A DNA stretch of 64,000 nucleotides from Flavobacterium sinopsychrotolerans (GCF_900110375.1 NZ_FODN01000005.1:124001-188000); one strand, 5' to 3'. Counted from the stretch's first letter, positions 51,534 to 60,807 are shown. The notes: a model not told the origin generated them from the sequence alone. A program made the numbers and translations.

Positions 51534-53699
51534 ATGAAATATTTTTTCGTTTATGTACTTTTTTTTAATATGTTACTGTACTCTCAACCCAATGAGAAAA
51601 CAGATAGCACTGCTTATTACAGCAGTTTGAGTAACTCCAATATTCAAAATAATAATTATAAAAATGCATTATCGTATACTCAAAAAGCCATTCTTTACGC
51701 TACGAAAAATAAAAACATTAAAGACCAAGCACATCAAAACTTAAACCTCGGCGAAATATATTACAGTTTAAAAAAGTATGATGACGCCATCGAATCTTTT
51801 CTCAAAAGCGCTACACTACTTAAAAATTTTGACCCCACTCCAGATCATGCTGCTGTATATTACCATCTTGGCTCCTGTTACATGAAAAAAGAAAATTTTG
51901 ACAGTGCTTCAATGTACTTTCAAAGAGCCAAATCTGCAAATGACATATTAAAAATTCCCGATACTGCTGAATTATTCAATCTCCAAAAAGGGCTGATTTA
52001 CAAATCAAAAAACAAATTAAATTCTGCTTTATCCGTTTTCAAAACCATAATAGTAAAACCTAATACTCTGGATTTATTGAATACCAAAGCAGAGGCGTTA
52101 TATCAAATTGGAAGCATTGAAGCTACTAAAAATAGAAATAATTTAGCATTAAACTATCTCAATAAAGCGTTACAATTAAATGGTAAAACGCAAAATCCAG
52201 AACAAAAATCTAACATCTTGCTTGCCCTAAGTTCCATTTATGAAAAAATGTTAGATAAAAACAATGCTTATTCCTATTTAAAACAACACCTTAATCTGAA
52301 AGAGAGTATCACGATTTTGAACAATGAAAGACTCGGGATTGACGACTATCAAAAGTTTAAAGCTACCGAAAGGTTAAAGGAAATTGCCCAAACCAATTAT
52401 GATAACAAGGAGCAAGAAAAAGCGAGTAAATTTTCTAAACTGATTAGTATCCTTGCTATTGCGTTGATTTCTATTTTATCCTTATTAAGTTTGTCTTTAT
52501 ACAAAAATAATATCATCCGAAATCAGTCCAATTTATTGTTAAAAGAAAAAAATAAAGAATTAGAAGTTGCGAAAGACAAAGCCGAAAAAGCTTCGAAAGC
52601 AAGATCCGAATTTCTATCAACCGTTAGTCACGAACTTCGTACGCCATTGAATGCCATCAACGGAATCACTCACTTATTATTAGAAGAAAACCCCAAGAAA
52701 ACACAAATGGACTATTTGTCTTCTTTAAAATTTTCAGGAGATTATTTAACAAAATTTATTAATGAGATTTTAGAAATCAATAAAATCGAATCCAATAAAT
52801 TTGAAATCGAATATACCAGTTTTAATCTAAAACAACTTTTAATAAACATCCAAAATTCGTTAAAAGAATTAGCCTTTATCAATAATAACAATTTCAAACT
52901 TGAAATAGATCCTGCCATACCCGATTATCTGATTGGCGACACCACAAAATTATCCCAGATCATATTAAATTTGATAAACAACGCACTAAAATTCACGAAA
53001 AATGGTGTTGTTACGGTAATTGCTAATCTGGACTCGATAGAAGACAAAAAAGCTACCATCTATTTTGAAATTACAGATACAGGAATAGGAATACCCGAAG
53101 ATAAATTACTGAGCGTTTTTGATAGTTTTTCACAAGGCTCAATTGAGGTCAACAGAAAATACGGCGGAACTGGTTTAGGATTAACCATCGTCAAAAAATT
53201 AACTAAAATTCTAGGTGGACAAATAAACCTAAAAAGCACAGTAGGGAAAGGTTCTACATTTTCATTTCATTTACTATTTCAAATAAGCGCACAACCTTCA
53301 CTCATTGAAGCAAAACCAAAGACAAACTATCAAGCAAAATTATTAAACAAAAAAATACTACTTGTAGAAGACAATAAGATCAATCAAATGATTTCTAAAA
53401 AAATGCTTGAGAGAAAAGGCATTAATTGTACTATAATAGATTGCGGAGAAGATGCCATTGAAATAGCAAAAAACAATAAATTTGATTTAATTCTGATGGA
53501 TGTTCATTTACCGGGAATCAATGGAACAATTGCCACACAAGAAATAAGAATATTTGATCCTACAACACCAATAATAGCTCTTACAGCTATTTCATTGAAT
53601 GAAAATCGCGACATGCTATTATCATTTGGCATGAACGATGTAATTACTAAACCGTTCATACCAGAAGAATTTTATACTGTGATTGCTGAATATATTTAG
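51534..53699 (+). CDS. TPR-containing hybrid histidine kinase/response regulator
   Basis: 721 residues. Signal peptide (to about 18), a periplasmic tetratricopeptide array (about 30-265), a membrane helix (about 303-323), a coiled coil, then HisKA with His366 (SHELRTPLNA), HATPase with N box 'LINNALKFT', G boxes 'DTGIGIPE' and 'GGTGLGLTIV', and a C-terminal receiver with Asp in 'LILMDVHLPG' and Lys in 'ITKPF'. The start lies 15 bases after gap. No separate output regulator is adjacent, so the output is unknown. Confidence 0.93.
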   Translation: MKYFFVYVLFFNMLLYSQPNEKTDSTAYYSSLSNSNIQNNNYKNALSYTQKAILYATKNKNIKDQAHQNLNLGEIYYSLKKYDDAIESFLKSATLLKNFDPTPDHAAVYYHLGSCYMKKENFDSASMYFQRAKSANDILKIPDTAELFNLQKGLIYKSKNKLNSALSVFKTIIVKPNTLDLLNTKAEALYQIGSIEATKNRNNLALNYLNKALQLNGKTQNPEQKSNILLALSSIYEKMLDKNNAYSYLKQHLNLKESITILNNERLGIDDYQKFKATERLKEIAQTNYDNKEQEKASKFSKLISILAIALISILSLLSLSLYKNNIIRNQSNLLLKEKNKELEVAKDKAEKASKARSEFLSTVSHELRTPLNAINGITHLLLEENPKKTQMDYLSSLKFSGDYLTKFINEILEINKIESNKFEIEYTSFNLKQLLINIQNSLKELAFINNNNFKLEIDPAIPDYLIGDTTKLSQIILNLINNALKFTKNGVVTVIANLDSIEDKKATIYFEITDTGIGIPEDKLLSVFDSFSQGSIEVNRKYGGTGLGLTIVKKLTKILGGQINLKSTVGKGSTFSFHLLFQISAQPSLIEAKPKTNYQAKLLNKKILLVEDNKINQMISKKMLERKGINCTIIDCGEDAIEIAKNNKFDLILMDVHLPGINGTIATQEIRIFDPTTPIIALTAISLNENRDMLLSFGMNDVITKPFIPEEFYTVIAEYI

Positions 53700-53701
53700 A
53701 T

Positions 53702-54514
53702 TTAATAATTCAGAATCAATTCCTTTATAAGGCTTCTCACTTTTGGTTCCGCTTCTTTAGCAGCTTCCAAAACTTCATCATGAGAGATTGTTCCAATACT
53801 TTCTTCGTTACCCATATCGGTAATTACGGAAATACCAAATGTTTCCAAATCCATGTGACGTGCCACAATTACTTCTGGAACGGTTGACATTCCCACACAA
53901 TCTGCACCCAGAATTTTCACCATTTTGTATTCTGCCAAAGTTTCAAAAGTTGGACCTTGTAACCCCAAATAAATTCCTTCATGAACCTCGATACTCAATT
54001 CTTTAGCTAATTCAGTAGCTTTCGCAATCATTTTTCTCGAATACGGTTCGCTCATATTTACAAAACGAGGTCCAAAACGTTCGTCATTTTTACCTCGCAA
54101 AGGATGTTCCGGCGTCATATTGATATGATCTGTAATCATCACAACAGATCCTACTTTGTAACTTGGATTTACACCACCTGACGCATTTGAAACTACCAGT
54201 TTCTCCACACCTAAAAATTTCATCACTCTTACCGGAAAAGTAACTTCGGTCATCGAATAGCCTTCATAAAAATGAAAACGTCCTTGCATGGCTACAACTT
54301 TCTTGTCTCCTATTGTTCCAAAAACTAATGCGCCTTTGTGTCCTTGCACTGTTGATACCGGAAAATTTGGAATTTCATTGTACGGCAGCGTAAATTCTAC
54401 TTTCATTTCGTCCGTAAAACTCCCTAATCCTGAGCCTAAAATCACACCGTATTCTGGTGTAAAATCAATTCTTTCCTTAATATAACTAACGGTTTCTTGT
54501 ACTTGTTCCCACAT
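53702..54514 (-). CDS. Purine nucleoside phosphorylase
   Basis: 270 residues, trimeric inosine-guanosine phosphorylase type (PNP-I). 'LGSGLGSFTDEM', 'GRFHFYEGYSM', 'VSNASGGVNPSYKVGSVVMITDHIN', 'GPTFET', and 'GMSTVPEVIVARHMDLETFGISVITD'. Cleaves purine nucleosides with phosphate for salvage. Starts inside the 3' end of lpxK (29-base overlap), so the two are coupled. Confidence 0.94.
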   Translation of the reverse strand: MWEQVQETVSYIKERIDFTPEYGVILGSGLGSFTDEMKVEFTLPYNEIPNFPVSTVQGHKGALVFGTIGDKKVVAMQGRFHFYEGYSMTEVTFPVRVMKFLGVEKLVVSNASGGVNPSYKVGSVVMITDHINMTPEHPLRGKNDERFGPRFVNMSEPYSRKMIAKATELAKELSIEVHEGIYLGLQGPTFETLAEYKMVKILGADCVGMSTVPEVIVARHMDLETFGISVITDMGNEESIGTISHDEVLEAAKEAEPKVRSLIKELILNY

Positions 54515-55511
54515 AATCTAAAATTGTTTTATTAAAATTTTCACTTCCTGAAATGAAAGAGCTTTGTATTGGCAAATAGAAAAGTTGTTCGTTTGGCAAA
54601 CTTCCCTTTAAACGCACATAATCTTTTTCGGTAGTGATAATAATGTTGTTTTGAGCTAAATTTTTAATTTCTAAAATGTCTTTATCGGTAAAATTATGAT
54701 GGTCCGGAAAAGACAAACAGACATCATTGGTATCTTGTAAATAAGCAAAAAACGGTTCCGGTTTTGCAATTCCTGCAACCAATACTTTAGCAGCAGCTTG
54801 AATTTCATTTACATTTATTTTTCGGTTTTTCCCGTAAATAAATTCTTCGTAAGCTATAAAAGTAAAGTACAATTCCTGATTTGCACTAACTTTTAACCTC
54901 TTTTTAATCATATTCTGTTCGTCAAGCGAAAGATTAAATGGACATTTGGTTACAATAATGGTATCAGCTCTTTTTGCTCCTTTTCGGCTTTCGCGCAAAT
55001 TTCCGGTTGGCAACATCCAATCATCTGAATACAAATCGCCGTACGAAGTGAGTAAAATGTAAAAACCCGCTTTTACTTTTCGATGTTGAAAAGCATCATC
55101 AAGCAAGATAATTTCTGGTTTTTCTGTTTGCGAAAGCAATTGTTCTATCCCGTTCTTTCTATCGGCATCAACTGCAACTTTTATCGATGGGAATTTTTGA
55201 AAAAATTGAAAAGGTTCATCCCCAAGAATTTTTGCATTTGTACCGGCTTGCGCCAAAATAAAACCTTTTGATTGTCTTTTATAACCACGACTTAACGTGG
55301 CAATTTTATATTTATTCGAAAGCAACCGAATCAAATATTCGATTTGAGGTGTTTTTCCGGTTCCGCCAACGCTGAGATTTCCGACAGCAATAACAGGCAA
55401 ATCAAAAGAGTACGATTTTAAAATCCCTTTATCAAAAAGAAAATTACGAATACTCGTTATGAGACCATATAAAATGGCAAACGGAAAGAGTATTTTTCGC
55501 AGTAAATTCAT
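54486..55511 (-). CDS. lpxK: Tetraacyldisaccharide 4'-kinase
   Basis: Phosphorylates the lipid A precursor at the inner membrane. 341 residues with an N-terminal membrane anchor, Walker A 'VGNLSVGGTGKTP' near 43, 'SRGYKRQ', 'DEPFQ', and 'ILLDDAFQHR' (Walker B). Overlaps pnp by 29 bases. Confidence 0.95.
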   Translation of the reverse strand: MNLLRKILFPFAILYGLITSIRNFLFDKGILKSYSFDLPVIAVGNLSVGGTGKTPQIEYLIRLLSNKYKIATLSRGYKRQSKGFILAQAGTNAKILGDEPFQFFQKFPSIKVAVDADRKNGIEQLLSQTEKPEIILLDDAFQHRKVKAGFYILLTSYGDLYSDDWMLPTGNLRESRKGAKRADTIIVTKCPFNLSLDEQNMIKKRLKVSANQELYFTFIAYEEFIYGKNRKINVNEIQAAAKVLVAGIAKPEPFFAYLQDTNDVCLSFPDHHNFTDKDILEIKNLAQNNIIITTEKDYVRLKGSLPNEQLFYLPIQSSFISGSENFNKTILDYVGTSTRNR

Positions 55512-55585
55512 TTTACGAAGATAAATTTTTAGCTACGAATTACACGAATTACCACCAATTAATTTACGGTAAAATAATAAAGCTT

Positions 55586-55593
55586 TATCTTTG
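55586..55593 (+). promoter_or_regulatory. Promoter -7 element (TATCTTTG)
   Basis: Consensus octamer 67 bases before the Nif3-like start, leaving a leader of about 60 bases. Confidence 0.45.
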
Positions 55594-55660
55594 ATTATAA
55601 TTTAAAAATTGAATTTTCACTTTTTACTTCATGAAAATTCGTGTAATTCTTGGCTAATCT

Positions 55661-56755
55661 ATGAAAATCAAAGAAATAATTTCCGTGCTCGAAGAAATGG
55701 CGCCACTCGCCTATGCTGAAGATTTTGACAATGTCGGATTGTTGGTTGGAAACCAAGATGAAGAAGCAACCGGAATTTTGGTTTGCCATGATGCTTTGGA
55801 AAATATAATTGACGAAGCGATTGTAAAAAATTGTAATCTGATGGTTTGTTTTCATCCGATATTATTTTCTGGTTTGAAAAAAATTACGGGAAAAAACTAC
55901 GTGGAACGAGCCGTCATTAAAGCTATAAAAAATGACATCGCCATTTACGCCGTTCATACCGCACTAGACAATCATCAAGAAGGCGTGAATAAAATATTCA
56001 GTGACGCATTAGGATTAGTAAATACTAAAATCCTGATTCCGAAGCAAAACTTCATTCGGAAATTAGTGACTTTTACCATTACTGAAAATGCGGAAGAAGT
56101 GCGAAATGCACTGTTTGACGCCGGAGCAGGAAATATTGGCAACTATGAAAATTGTAGTTTTAATTCGAAAGGAATTGGAACATATATGGGAAATGAACAC
56201 AGCAATCCGCAAGTTGGAGAGCGTTTTGAGTTTGTTCAGGGAGACGAAATTAAAATTGAAGTCACTTTCGAAAAGCATTTGGAAAACAAAATCCTGAAAG
56301 CATTATTCAAAAGCCACGCGTACGAAGAAGTCGCATACGAGATTTATGAGTTGCAAAACCAACATCAAAATATTGGTTTGGGAATGATTGGCGAATTAAA
56401 AAATCCCATGAGTGAAAAAGAGTTTCTGCTTTTCGCAAAAGAAAAAATGCAATGTGGCGGAATTCGACATTCAAACTTTATAGGAAAGGAAATTAAAAAA
56501 GTCGCAGTTCTTGGCGGAGCAGGAAGTTTTGCGATAAAAAATGCGATTCAGGCTGGAGCCGATGCTTATTTGACTGCCGATTTGAAATACCATCAGTTTT
56601 ATGAAGCTGAAAACAAGTTACTTTTGGCCGATATTGGACATTTTGAGAGCGAACGCTATACAAAAAATTATATTGTAGAGTATCTTCGAAAAAAAATCCT
56701 TAATTTTGCAGTTATTTTATCAGAAGAAAATTCAAATCCAGTTAAGTACTTATAG
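55661..56755 (+). CDS. Nif3-like dinuclear metal centre hexameric protein
   Basis: 364 residues, the longer Nif3 form with an inserted PII/CutA-like domain (about 125-225). Metal ligands: 'FDNVGLLVG', 'CFHPILFSG' (His), 'HTALDNH' and C-terminal 'ADIGHFESE' (His, Glu). Structure is known for relatives; the reaction (possibly a GTP cyclohydrolase-type hydrolase) is not. Three bases before the coiled-coil gene. Confidence 0.93.
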   Translation: MKIKEIISVLEEMAPLAYAEDFDNVGLLVGNQDEEATGILVCHDALENIIDEAIVKNCNLMVCFHPILFSGLKKITGKNYVERAVIKAIKNDIAIYAVHTALDNHQEGVNKIFSDALGLVNTKILIPKQNFIRKLVTFTITENAEEVRNALFDAGAGNIGNYENCSFNSKGIGTYMGNEHSNPQVGERFEFVQGDEIKIEVTFEKHLENKILKALFKSHAYEEVAYEIYELQNQHQNIGLGMIGELKNPMSEKEFLLFAKEKMQCGGIRHSNFIGKEIKKVAVLGGAGSFAIKNAIQAGADAYLTADLKYHQFYEAENKLLLADIGHFESERYTKNYIVEYLRKKILNFAVILSEENSNPVKYL

Positions 56756-56758
56756 AAT

Positions 56759-57538
56759 ATGGCGAATACGAAAGAATTAAGTGTTGAGGACAAGTTAAGA
56801 GCAATTTACGATTTACAACTTATTGACTCTAGAATTGACGAAATCAGAAACGTAAGAGGAGAACTTCCTTTAGAAGTAGAAGATTTAGAAGATGAAGTGG
56901 CTGGTTTAAGCACACGTTCAGAAAAATTGAAAGGAGAACTTGAAGTTATCGAGGATCTAATCAAATCAAAAAAGAATGCAATTGATGAGCACAAAGAAGC
57001 TATCAAAAAATATACTAAGCAACAAGAAACTGTTCGTAACAACAGAGAATTTAATTCGTTGACTAAAGAAATTGAATTTCAAGAATTAGAAATTCAATTG
57101 TCAGAAAAACAAATTAAAGAAATGAAAGCTTCTATCGAACACAAGAAAGAAGTAATTTCAAGTTCTAAAGAAAGATTAGAAGCAAAATCAAATCACTTAA
57201 AGCATAAAAAGTCTGAGCTAGATGCTATCATGGCTGAAACTGCTAAAGAAGAAGCATTCTTGTCTGAGAAATCAGCAGAATTCCAAGCTTTAATTGAAGA
57301 AAGATTATTGAAAGCTTACACAAGAATCAGAAGTAGCGTTCGTAATGGTTTAGCTGTAGTTTCTATCGAAAGAGGAGCATCTGCAGGATCATTCTTCACT
57401 ATTCCACCACAGACACAAGTAGAAATTGCTTCTAGAAAGAAAATCATAACTGATGAACACTCCGGAAGAATATTAGTCGACAGTTCATTGGCTGACGAAG
57501 AAAAAGAGAAAATGGAACAATTGTTTTCTAAATTCTAA
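56759..57538 (+). CDS. CT398-like coiled-coil protein with cysteine-free zinc-ribbon remnant
   Basis: 259 residues. A long antiparallel coiled coil (about 10-185) and a C-terminal C4 zinc-ribbon region typical of the family next to nif3-like genes. Here the four cysteine positions read Ser208, Ser211, Asp232 and Ser235 ('GASAGSFFTIPPQ' and 'DEHSGRILV'), so zinc binding is lost while the fold-forming residues remain. Function unknown; conserved pairing with the Nif3-like gene suggests they act together. Confidence 0.88.
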   Translation: MANTKELSVEDKLRAIYDLQLIDSRIDEIRNVRGELPLEVEDLEDEVAGLSTRSEKLKGELEVIEDLIKSKKNAIDEHKEAIKKYTKQQETVRNNREFNSLTKEIEFQELEIQLSEKQIKEMKASIEHKKEVISSSKERLEAKSNHLKHKKSELDAIMAETAKEEAFLSEKSAEFQALIEERLLKAYTRIRSSVRNGLAVVSIERGASAGSFFTIPPQTQVEIASRKKIITDEHSGRILVDSSLADEEKEKMEQLFSKF

Positions 57539-57546
57539 TTACATTT

Positions 57547-57576
57547 AAGTCCCGATACACATCGGGACTTTTTTTT
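57547..57576 (+). terminator. Intrinsic terminator abutting a start codon
   Basis: AAGTCCCGAT (57547-57556) pairs with ATCGGGACTT (57561-57570), followed by T6 and directly by the ATG of the hydrolase gene at 57577. Confidence 0.85.
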
Positions 57577-58425
57577 ATGAAAAAAACAGCATTTTTTATA
57601 TTCACTAAATCTATTGGTTTATACATTAACATTTTGAGTTTTGTATTTCCAAAAAAAGCATCGCAACTAGCGTATGCTTTTTTTAGTGAACCCCGAGAAG
57701 GGAAATTATCTAAAGACAAACTTCCGGGAATTCTGCAAGAAGCACAGTCTGAAATGTTCCAACTTCAAGAAGATTCCTTTCATACGTATACTTGGAAAGG
57801 AAATGATACTGTAATACTTTTGGTTCACGGTTGGGAAAGCAATGCCTCACGCTGGGAAAATTTACTTCCTTATCTTAAAAAATCAGGAAGCACCATCATT
57901 GCCATCGACGGTCCGGCTCACGGGTTATCCAGCGGAAAAGAATTCAACATTCCCCAATATGCTGAATTTATTCATATTGCTGTTGAAAAATTCAAACCAC
58001 AATATCTTATTGGTCATTCTATAGGTGGAAAAACCTGTTTGTATTATCAATCCGTTTATCAAAATGATGCTTTAAAAAAAATGGTGATATTGGGAGCACC
58101 AAGTGATTTCAAAATTATCTTAAACAATTATATTACATTATTAAGCCTGAATAGTAAAATTTCTAAAGCATTAGAAAATCATTATTTAGATGCTTTTAAA
58201 CTTAAGCTCGACCTTTTTTCAGGAAAATTATTTGCTTCAAAAATCAAAACCAAAGGCTTCATCGCTCACGATGTAGATGATACGGTCGTTTTATTTGAAG
58301 AAGGCAAGAAAATTGCAGGAGCTTGGGAAAATGCAATTTTTATAGAAACAAAAGGGTTGGGACATAGTCTGCACGATGATGAATTATACAAGAAAGTCTC
58401 CCACTTTTTATTTGAAGAAAAATAG
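57577..58425 (+). CDS. Alpha/beta hydrolase
   Basis: 282 residues. Oxyanion 'LVHGWESNASRW' near 88, nucleophile 'LIGHSIGGKT' (Ser near 148), acid in the 'HDVDDTVV' region near 230 and His in 'GLGHSLHDDE' near 265. Substrate unknown. Its ATG follows a terminator T-run without spacer, and no clear promoter lies between, so expression may depend on readthrough. Confidence 0.88.
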   Translation: MKKTAFFIFTKSIGLYINILSFVFPKKASQLAYAFFSEPREGKLSKDKLPGILQEAQSEMFQLQEDSFHTYTWKGNDTVILLVHGWESNASRWENLLPYLKKSGSTIIAIDGPAHGLSSGKEFNIPQYAEFIHIAVEKFKPQYLIGHSIGGKTCLYYQSVYQNDALKKMVILGAPSDFKIILNNYITLLSLNSKISKALENHYLDAFKLKLDLFSGKLFASKIKTKGFIAHDVDDTVVLFEEGKKIAGAWENAIFIETKGLGHSLHDDELYKKVSHFLFEEK

Positions 58426-58447
58426 ACTCCTCCCATTTTTAGATTTC

Positions 58448-58484
58448 TTAGATCTAGAAATCCAAAAATCTAAGAAGTCTAAAA
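58448..58484. repeat. Imperfect inverted repeat before the pseudouridine synthase gene
   Basis: TTCTTAGAT (58445-58453) and ATCTAAGAA (58468-58476) within a spacer built from the word 'AAATCTAAGA'. Similar in style to the spacers at 32584 and 50446. Confidence 0.55.
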
Positions 58485-58502
58485 TCTAACAAACAAATTC
58501 AT

Positions 58503-58510
58503 TACTTTTG
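58503..58510 (+). promoter_or_regulatory. Promoter -7 element (TACTTTTG) four bases before the ATG
   Basis: Consensus octamer so close to the start codon (58515) that the transcript would be leaderless or nearly so. Confidence 0.5.
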
Positions 58511-58514
58511 CAGT

Positions 58515-59327
58515 ATGGAAGAAAATTTAAAACGCCTCAATAAATTCATTGGAGAAACTGGTTATTGTTCCCGCCGCGAAGCAGATAAAATCATTGAAGA
58601 AGGTCGTGTGACAATCAATGGAGTTGTTCCGGAATTAGGTACAAAAGTTTCACCGAATGACGAAGTGCGTATTGACGGTAAACTAATCCGTGAGCAAAAT
58701 GAGAAACCTGTTTATCTTGCTTTCTATAAACCCGTAGGAATCGAGTGTACCACAAACCTTGATGTTCGCAATAATATTGTGGATTACATCAATTATCCGA
58801 AACGTATTTTTCCTATCGGACGATTGGACAAAGCCAGTGAAGGCTTGATTTTTATGACCAATGACGGTGATATCGTCAATAAAATATTAAGAGCCCGAAA
58901 CAATCACGAAAAAGAATATACGGTAACCGTAAACAAACCCATCACCGATCGTTTTATAGAAAGAATGGGCAATGGAGTTCCAATTTTAGACACCGTTACC
59001 CGAAAATGTAAGGTGGAACAAATTAGTAAATTCACTTTCAAAATTATCTTGACACAAGGTTTAAACCGTCAAATTCGTAGAATGACAGAGTATTTAGGCT
59101 ATGATGTTACAGCGCTAAAACGCATCCGAATCATCAATATTTCGCTTGATGTTCCTGTTGGAAGATACCGCGATTTGACCGATGCCGAAATCAAAGAACT
59201 GAACGAATTGATTGAACCTTCCAGCAAAACAGAAGAAGCGAGTTTGCCCAAAACGGAAGCACCAAAAAGAAGAACGGAATTTATAAAAAGAGATGATCCC
59301 AGATTTAAAGGACGAGGAGATTATTAA
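58515..59327 (+). CDS. rluF: Pseudouridine synthase, RluF type
   Basis: 270 residues. S4 RNA-binding domain (about 6-65), then a RluB/E/F-type catalytic domain with Asp in 'GRLDKASEGLIFMTNDG' near 103 and 'LTQGLNRQIRRMTEYLGY' near 180. Matches enzymes modifying U2604 of 23S rRNA. A Lys/Arg/Glu-rich tail of about 40 residues follows. Promoter is four bases upstream of the ATG. Confidence 0.9.
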   Translation: MEENLKRLNKFIGETGYCSRREADKIIEEGRVTINGVVPELGTKVSPNDEVRIDGKLIREQNEKPVYLAFYKPVGIECTTNLDVRNNIVDYINYPKRIFPIGRLDKASEGLIFMTNDGDIVNKILRARNNHEKEYTVTVNKPITDRFIERMGNGVPILDTVTRKCKVEQISKFTFKIILTQGLNRQIRRMTEYLGYDVTALKRIRIINISLDVPVGRYRDLTDAEIKELNELIEPSSKTEEASLPKTEAPKRRTEFIKRDDPRFKGRGDY

Positions 59328-59334
59328 AAAATAC

Positions 59335-59362
59335 AAATCCCATTCAGAAACGAATGGGATTT
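59335..59362. terminator. Terminator overlapping the 3' end of the DUF4173-like gene
   Basis: AAATCCCATTC (59335-59345) pairs with GAATGGGATTT (59352-59362), then a T-rich tract on plus. It ends the rluF transcript; on the minus strand the same bases encode the last residues and stop (59344-59346) of the membrane protein. Confidence 0.82.
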
Positions 59363-60753
59363 TGCTTTTTTTCACTAGGTAAAAATTCATAATACAAAGC
59401 TTTTGATAAAAAGGACCTTGATTGCATTCGACTAATCTCCTTCTCTCTTGAAATTTCAAAGTATTGTCCATCTAGTTTATTTTGTAAAAAATAGGCTCTA
59501 CGCACTTCATCATTGAAGTTTAATCCGGATAAAAAGGTAGGCTCTACTCCTTTGTTTACCGAAATATTATAATTGGTAATCAGATTTCCCCAGTTGACAA
59601 AACTGCATAGTAAAATTGTTCCGTAGAAATACCAAATCATTTGATTGAAAAGAAAAGCATTTGTTTTTTGCTTGGTGATTTTTATAAAAGAAATAACCAA
59701 TCCAATTATGGCTAGAATCAAGAAAGCATAAACACCCAATCTTTTATAAGTCAATCCGAAAAAAGAAACATATTCTGAGTTTTTAATAATTGTACTAAGG
59801 ATTAAAACTCCGTTTAAGAAAATCCAAATCTTGGCTAACTTTTTAAGGTTTTTAGCTTTTTCATCAAAATTAAATCCTCCTTTAAAATAGAATAAAAGAA
59901 CGCCAACCGCCATTATAATTGAAAAAATAACGGCAGTAACTCTTTCATGTGTATCAGAACTTAAGTTAGATTTTTTGACCACTTCAAAAAACTGTTCATA
60001 ATTATAAGTTGCAATGAAAACCAAAAGAAGCACATTCAAAAGAAATAATGTAATTTCTCCACTTCTTCTTTCAAAATCAATATCCAGAAATGAAAATGAA
60101 TTTTGATTTTGCGTTTTGGCTTCTTGCTTAAAATCATTATCCAATAAATCATTCTTTTCATAACAAACCTCAGGAATCCAATAATTCCAGAAAGTGAACG
60201 AAATGAAAAATCCTAAAGCGGTCAGTACAAATGCTTGCCACACATCAATATCTAAATAATAACCGGTAAACAAAGACGAAAAATGATCGCTTCCAAAAGA
60301 ATATACGATTAAAAATAATCCAAAAAATAGGACTGGAATAACGAAATAAGCAATCAGTTTTTTAGCAAAACCGTTATTGACTTTTCGCTTAGGAAGATAT
60401 TGACTGAACATCAATATGCGACCTAACGAAGCGATTCCGTTGATCAACACCAAAGGAAGAGCTTGTAACAATTTAAGTTTTGGTTCCTGGGTTTTGAATT
60501 GTAAAAATATAATTGACAAAAGCATGGCAAAAAAAGATGGAAAATCTCCGTACCAAGCAAACGCAAAGCAAGACAGAACCGATGTGACCACTAAAATCAA
60601 ATGCAACCTACTGGTAAATTTCTCTTGAAAGAAATAACATATTAAGGCGGTTTGCATCATACCGAAAATGGCCCAATTGAGACCCAAATCTTGGTTGTAA
60701 AAAAGCAGCGTAAAAACCAAACTGCTGACTAAAATAAAATGTAGCTTTTTCAT
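59344..60753 (-). CDS. Multi-pass membrane protein, DUF4173/DUF4153-like
   Basis: 469 residues with about 12 hydrophobic helices. The segment 'AYFVIPVLFFGLFLIVYSFGSDHFSSLFTGYYLDIDVWQAFVLTALG' fits the DUF4173-type family, but I am not certain of the family number. A charged soluble tail of about 70 residues contains 'KGVEPTFLSGLNFNDEVRRAYFLQ'. Last gene of the trio with the winged-helix regulator; it has its own palindromic candidate operator 18 bases upstream. Confidence 0.7.
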   Translation of the reverse strand: MKKLHFILVSSLVFTLLFYNQDLGLNWAIFGMMQTALICYFFQEKFTSRLHLILVVTSVLSCFAFAWYGDFPSFFAMLLSIIFLQFKTQEPKLKLLQALPLVLINGIASLGRILMFSQYLPKRKVNNGFAKKLIAYFVIPVLFFGLFLIVYSFGSDHFSSLFTGYYLDIDVWQAFVLTALGFFISFTFWNYWIPEVCYEKNDLLDNDFKQEAKTQNQNSFSFLDIDFERRSGEITLFLLNVLLLVFIATYNYEQFFEVVKKSNLSSDTHERVTAVIFSIIMAVGVLLFYFKGGFNFDEKAKNLKKLAKIWIFLNGVLILSTIIKNSEYVSFFGLTYKRLGVYAFLILAIIGLVISFIKITKQKTNAFLFNQMIWYFYGTILLCSFVNWGNLITNYNISVNKGVEPTFLSGLNFNDEVRRAYFLQNKLDGQYFEISREKEISRMQSRSFLSKALYYEFLPSEKKQNPIRF

Positions 60754-60770
60754 AATTAATAATTTAAAAG

Positions 60771-60789
60771 TACTTTGTATTTCAAAGTA
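60771..60789. promoter_or_regulatory. Candidate operator: TACTTTG-N5-CAAAGTA (site 1)
   Basis: Perfect inverted repeat of seven-base arms with a five-base spacer, 18 bases before the start codon of the membrane protein. The same arrangement stands at 61727-61744. Confidence 0.6.
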
Positions 60790-60807
60790 TAAAGTTAAAA
60801 AAAAGGG

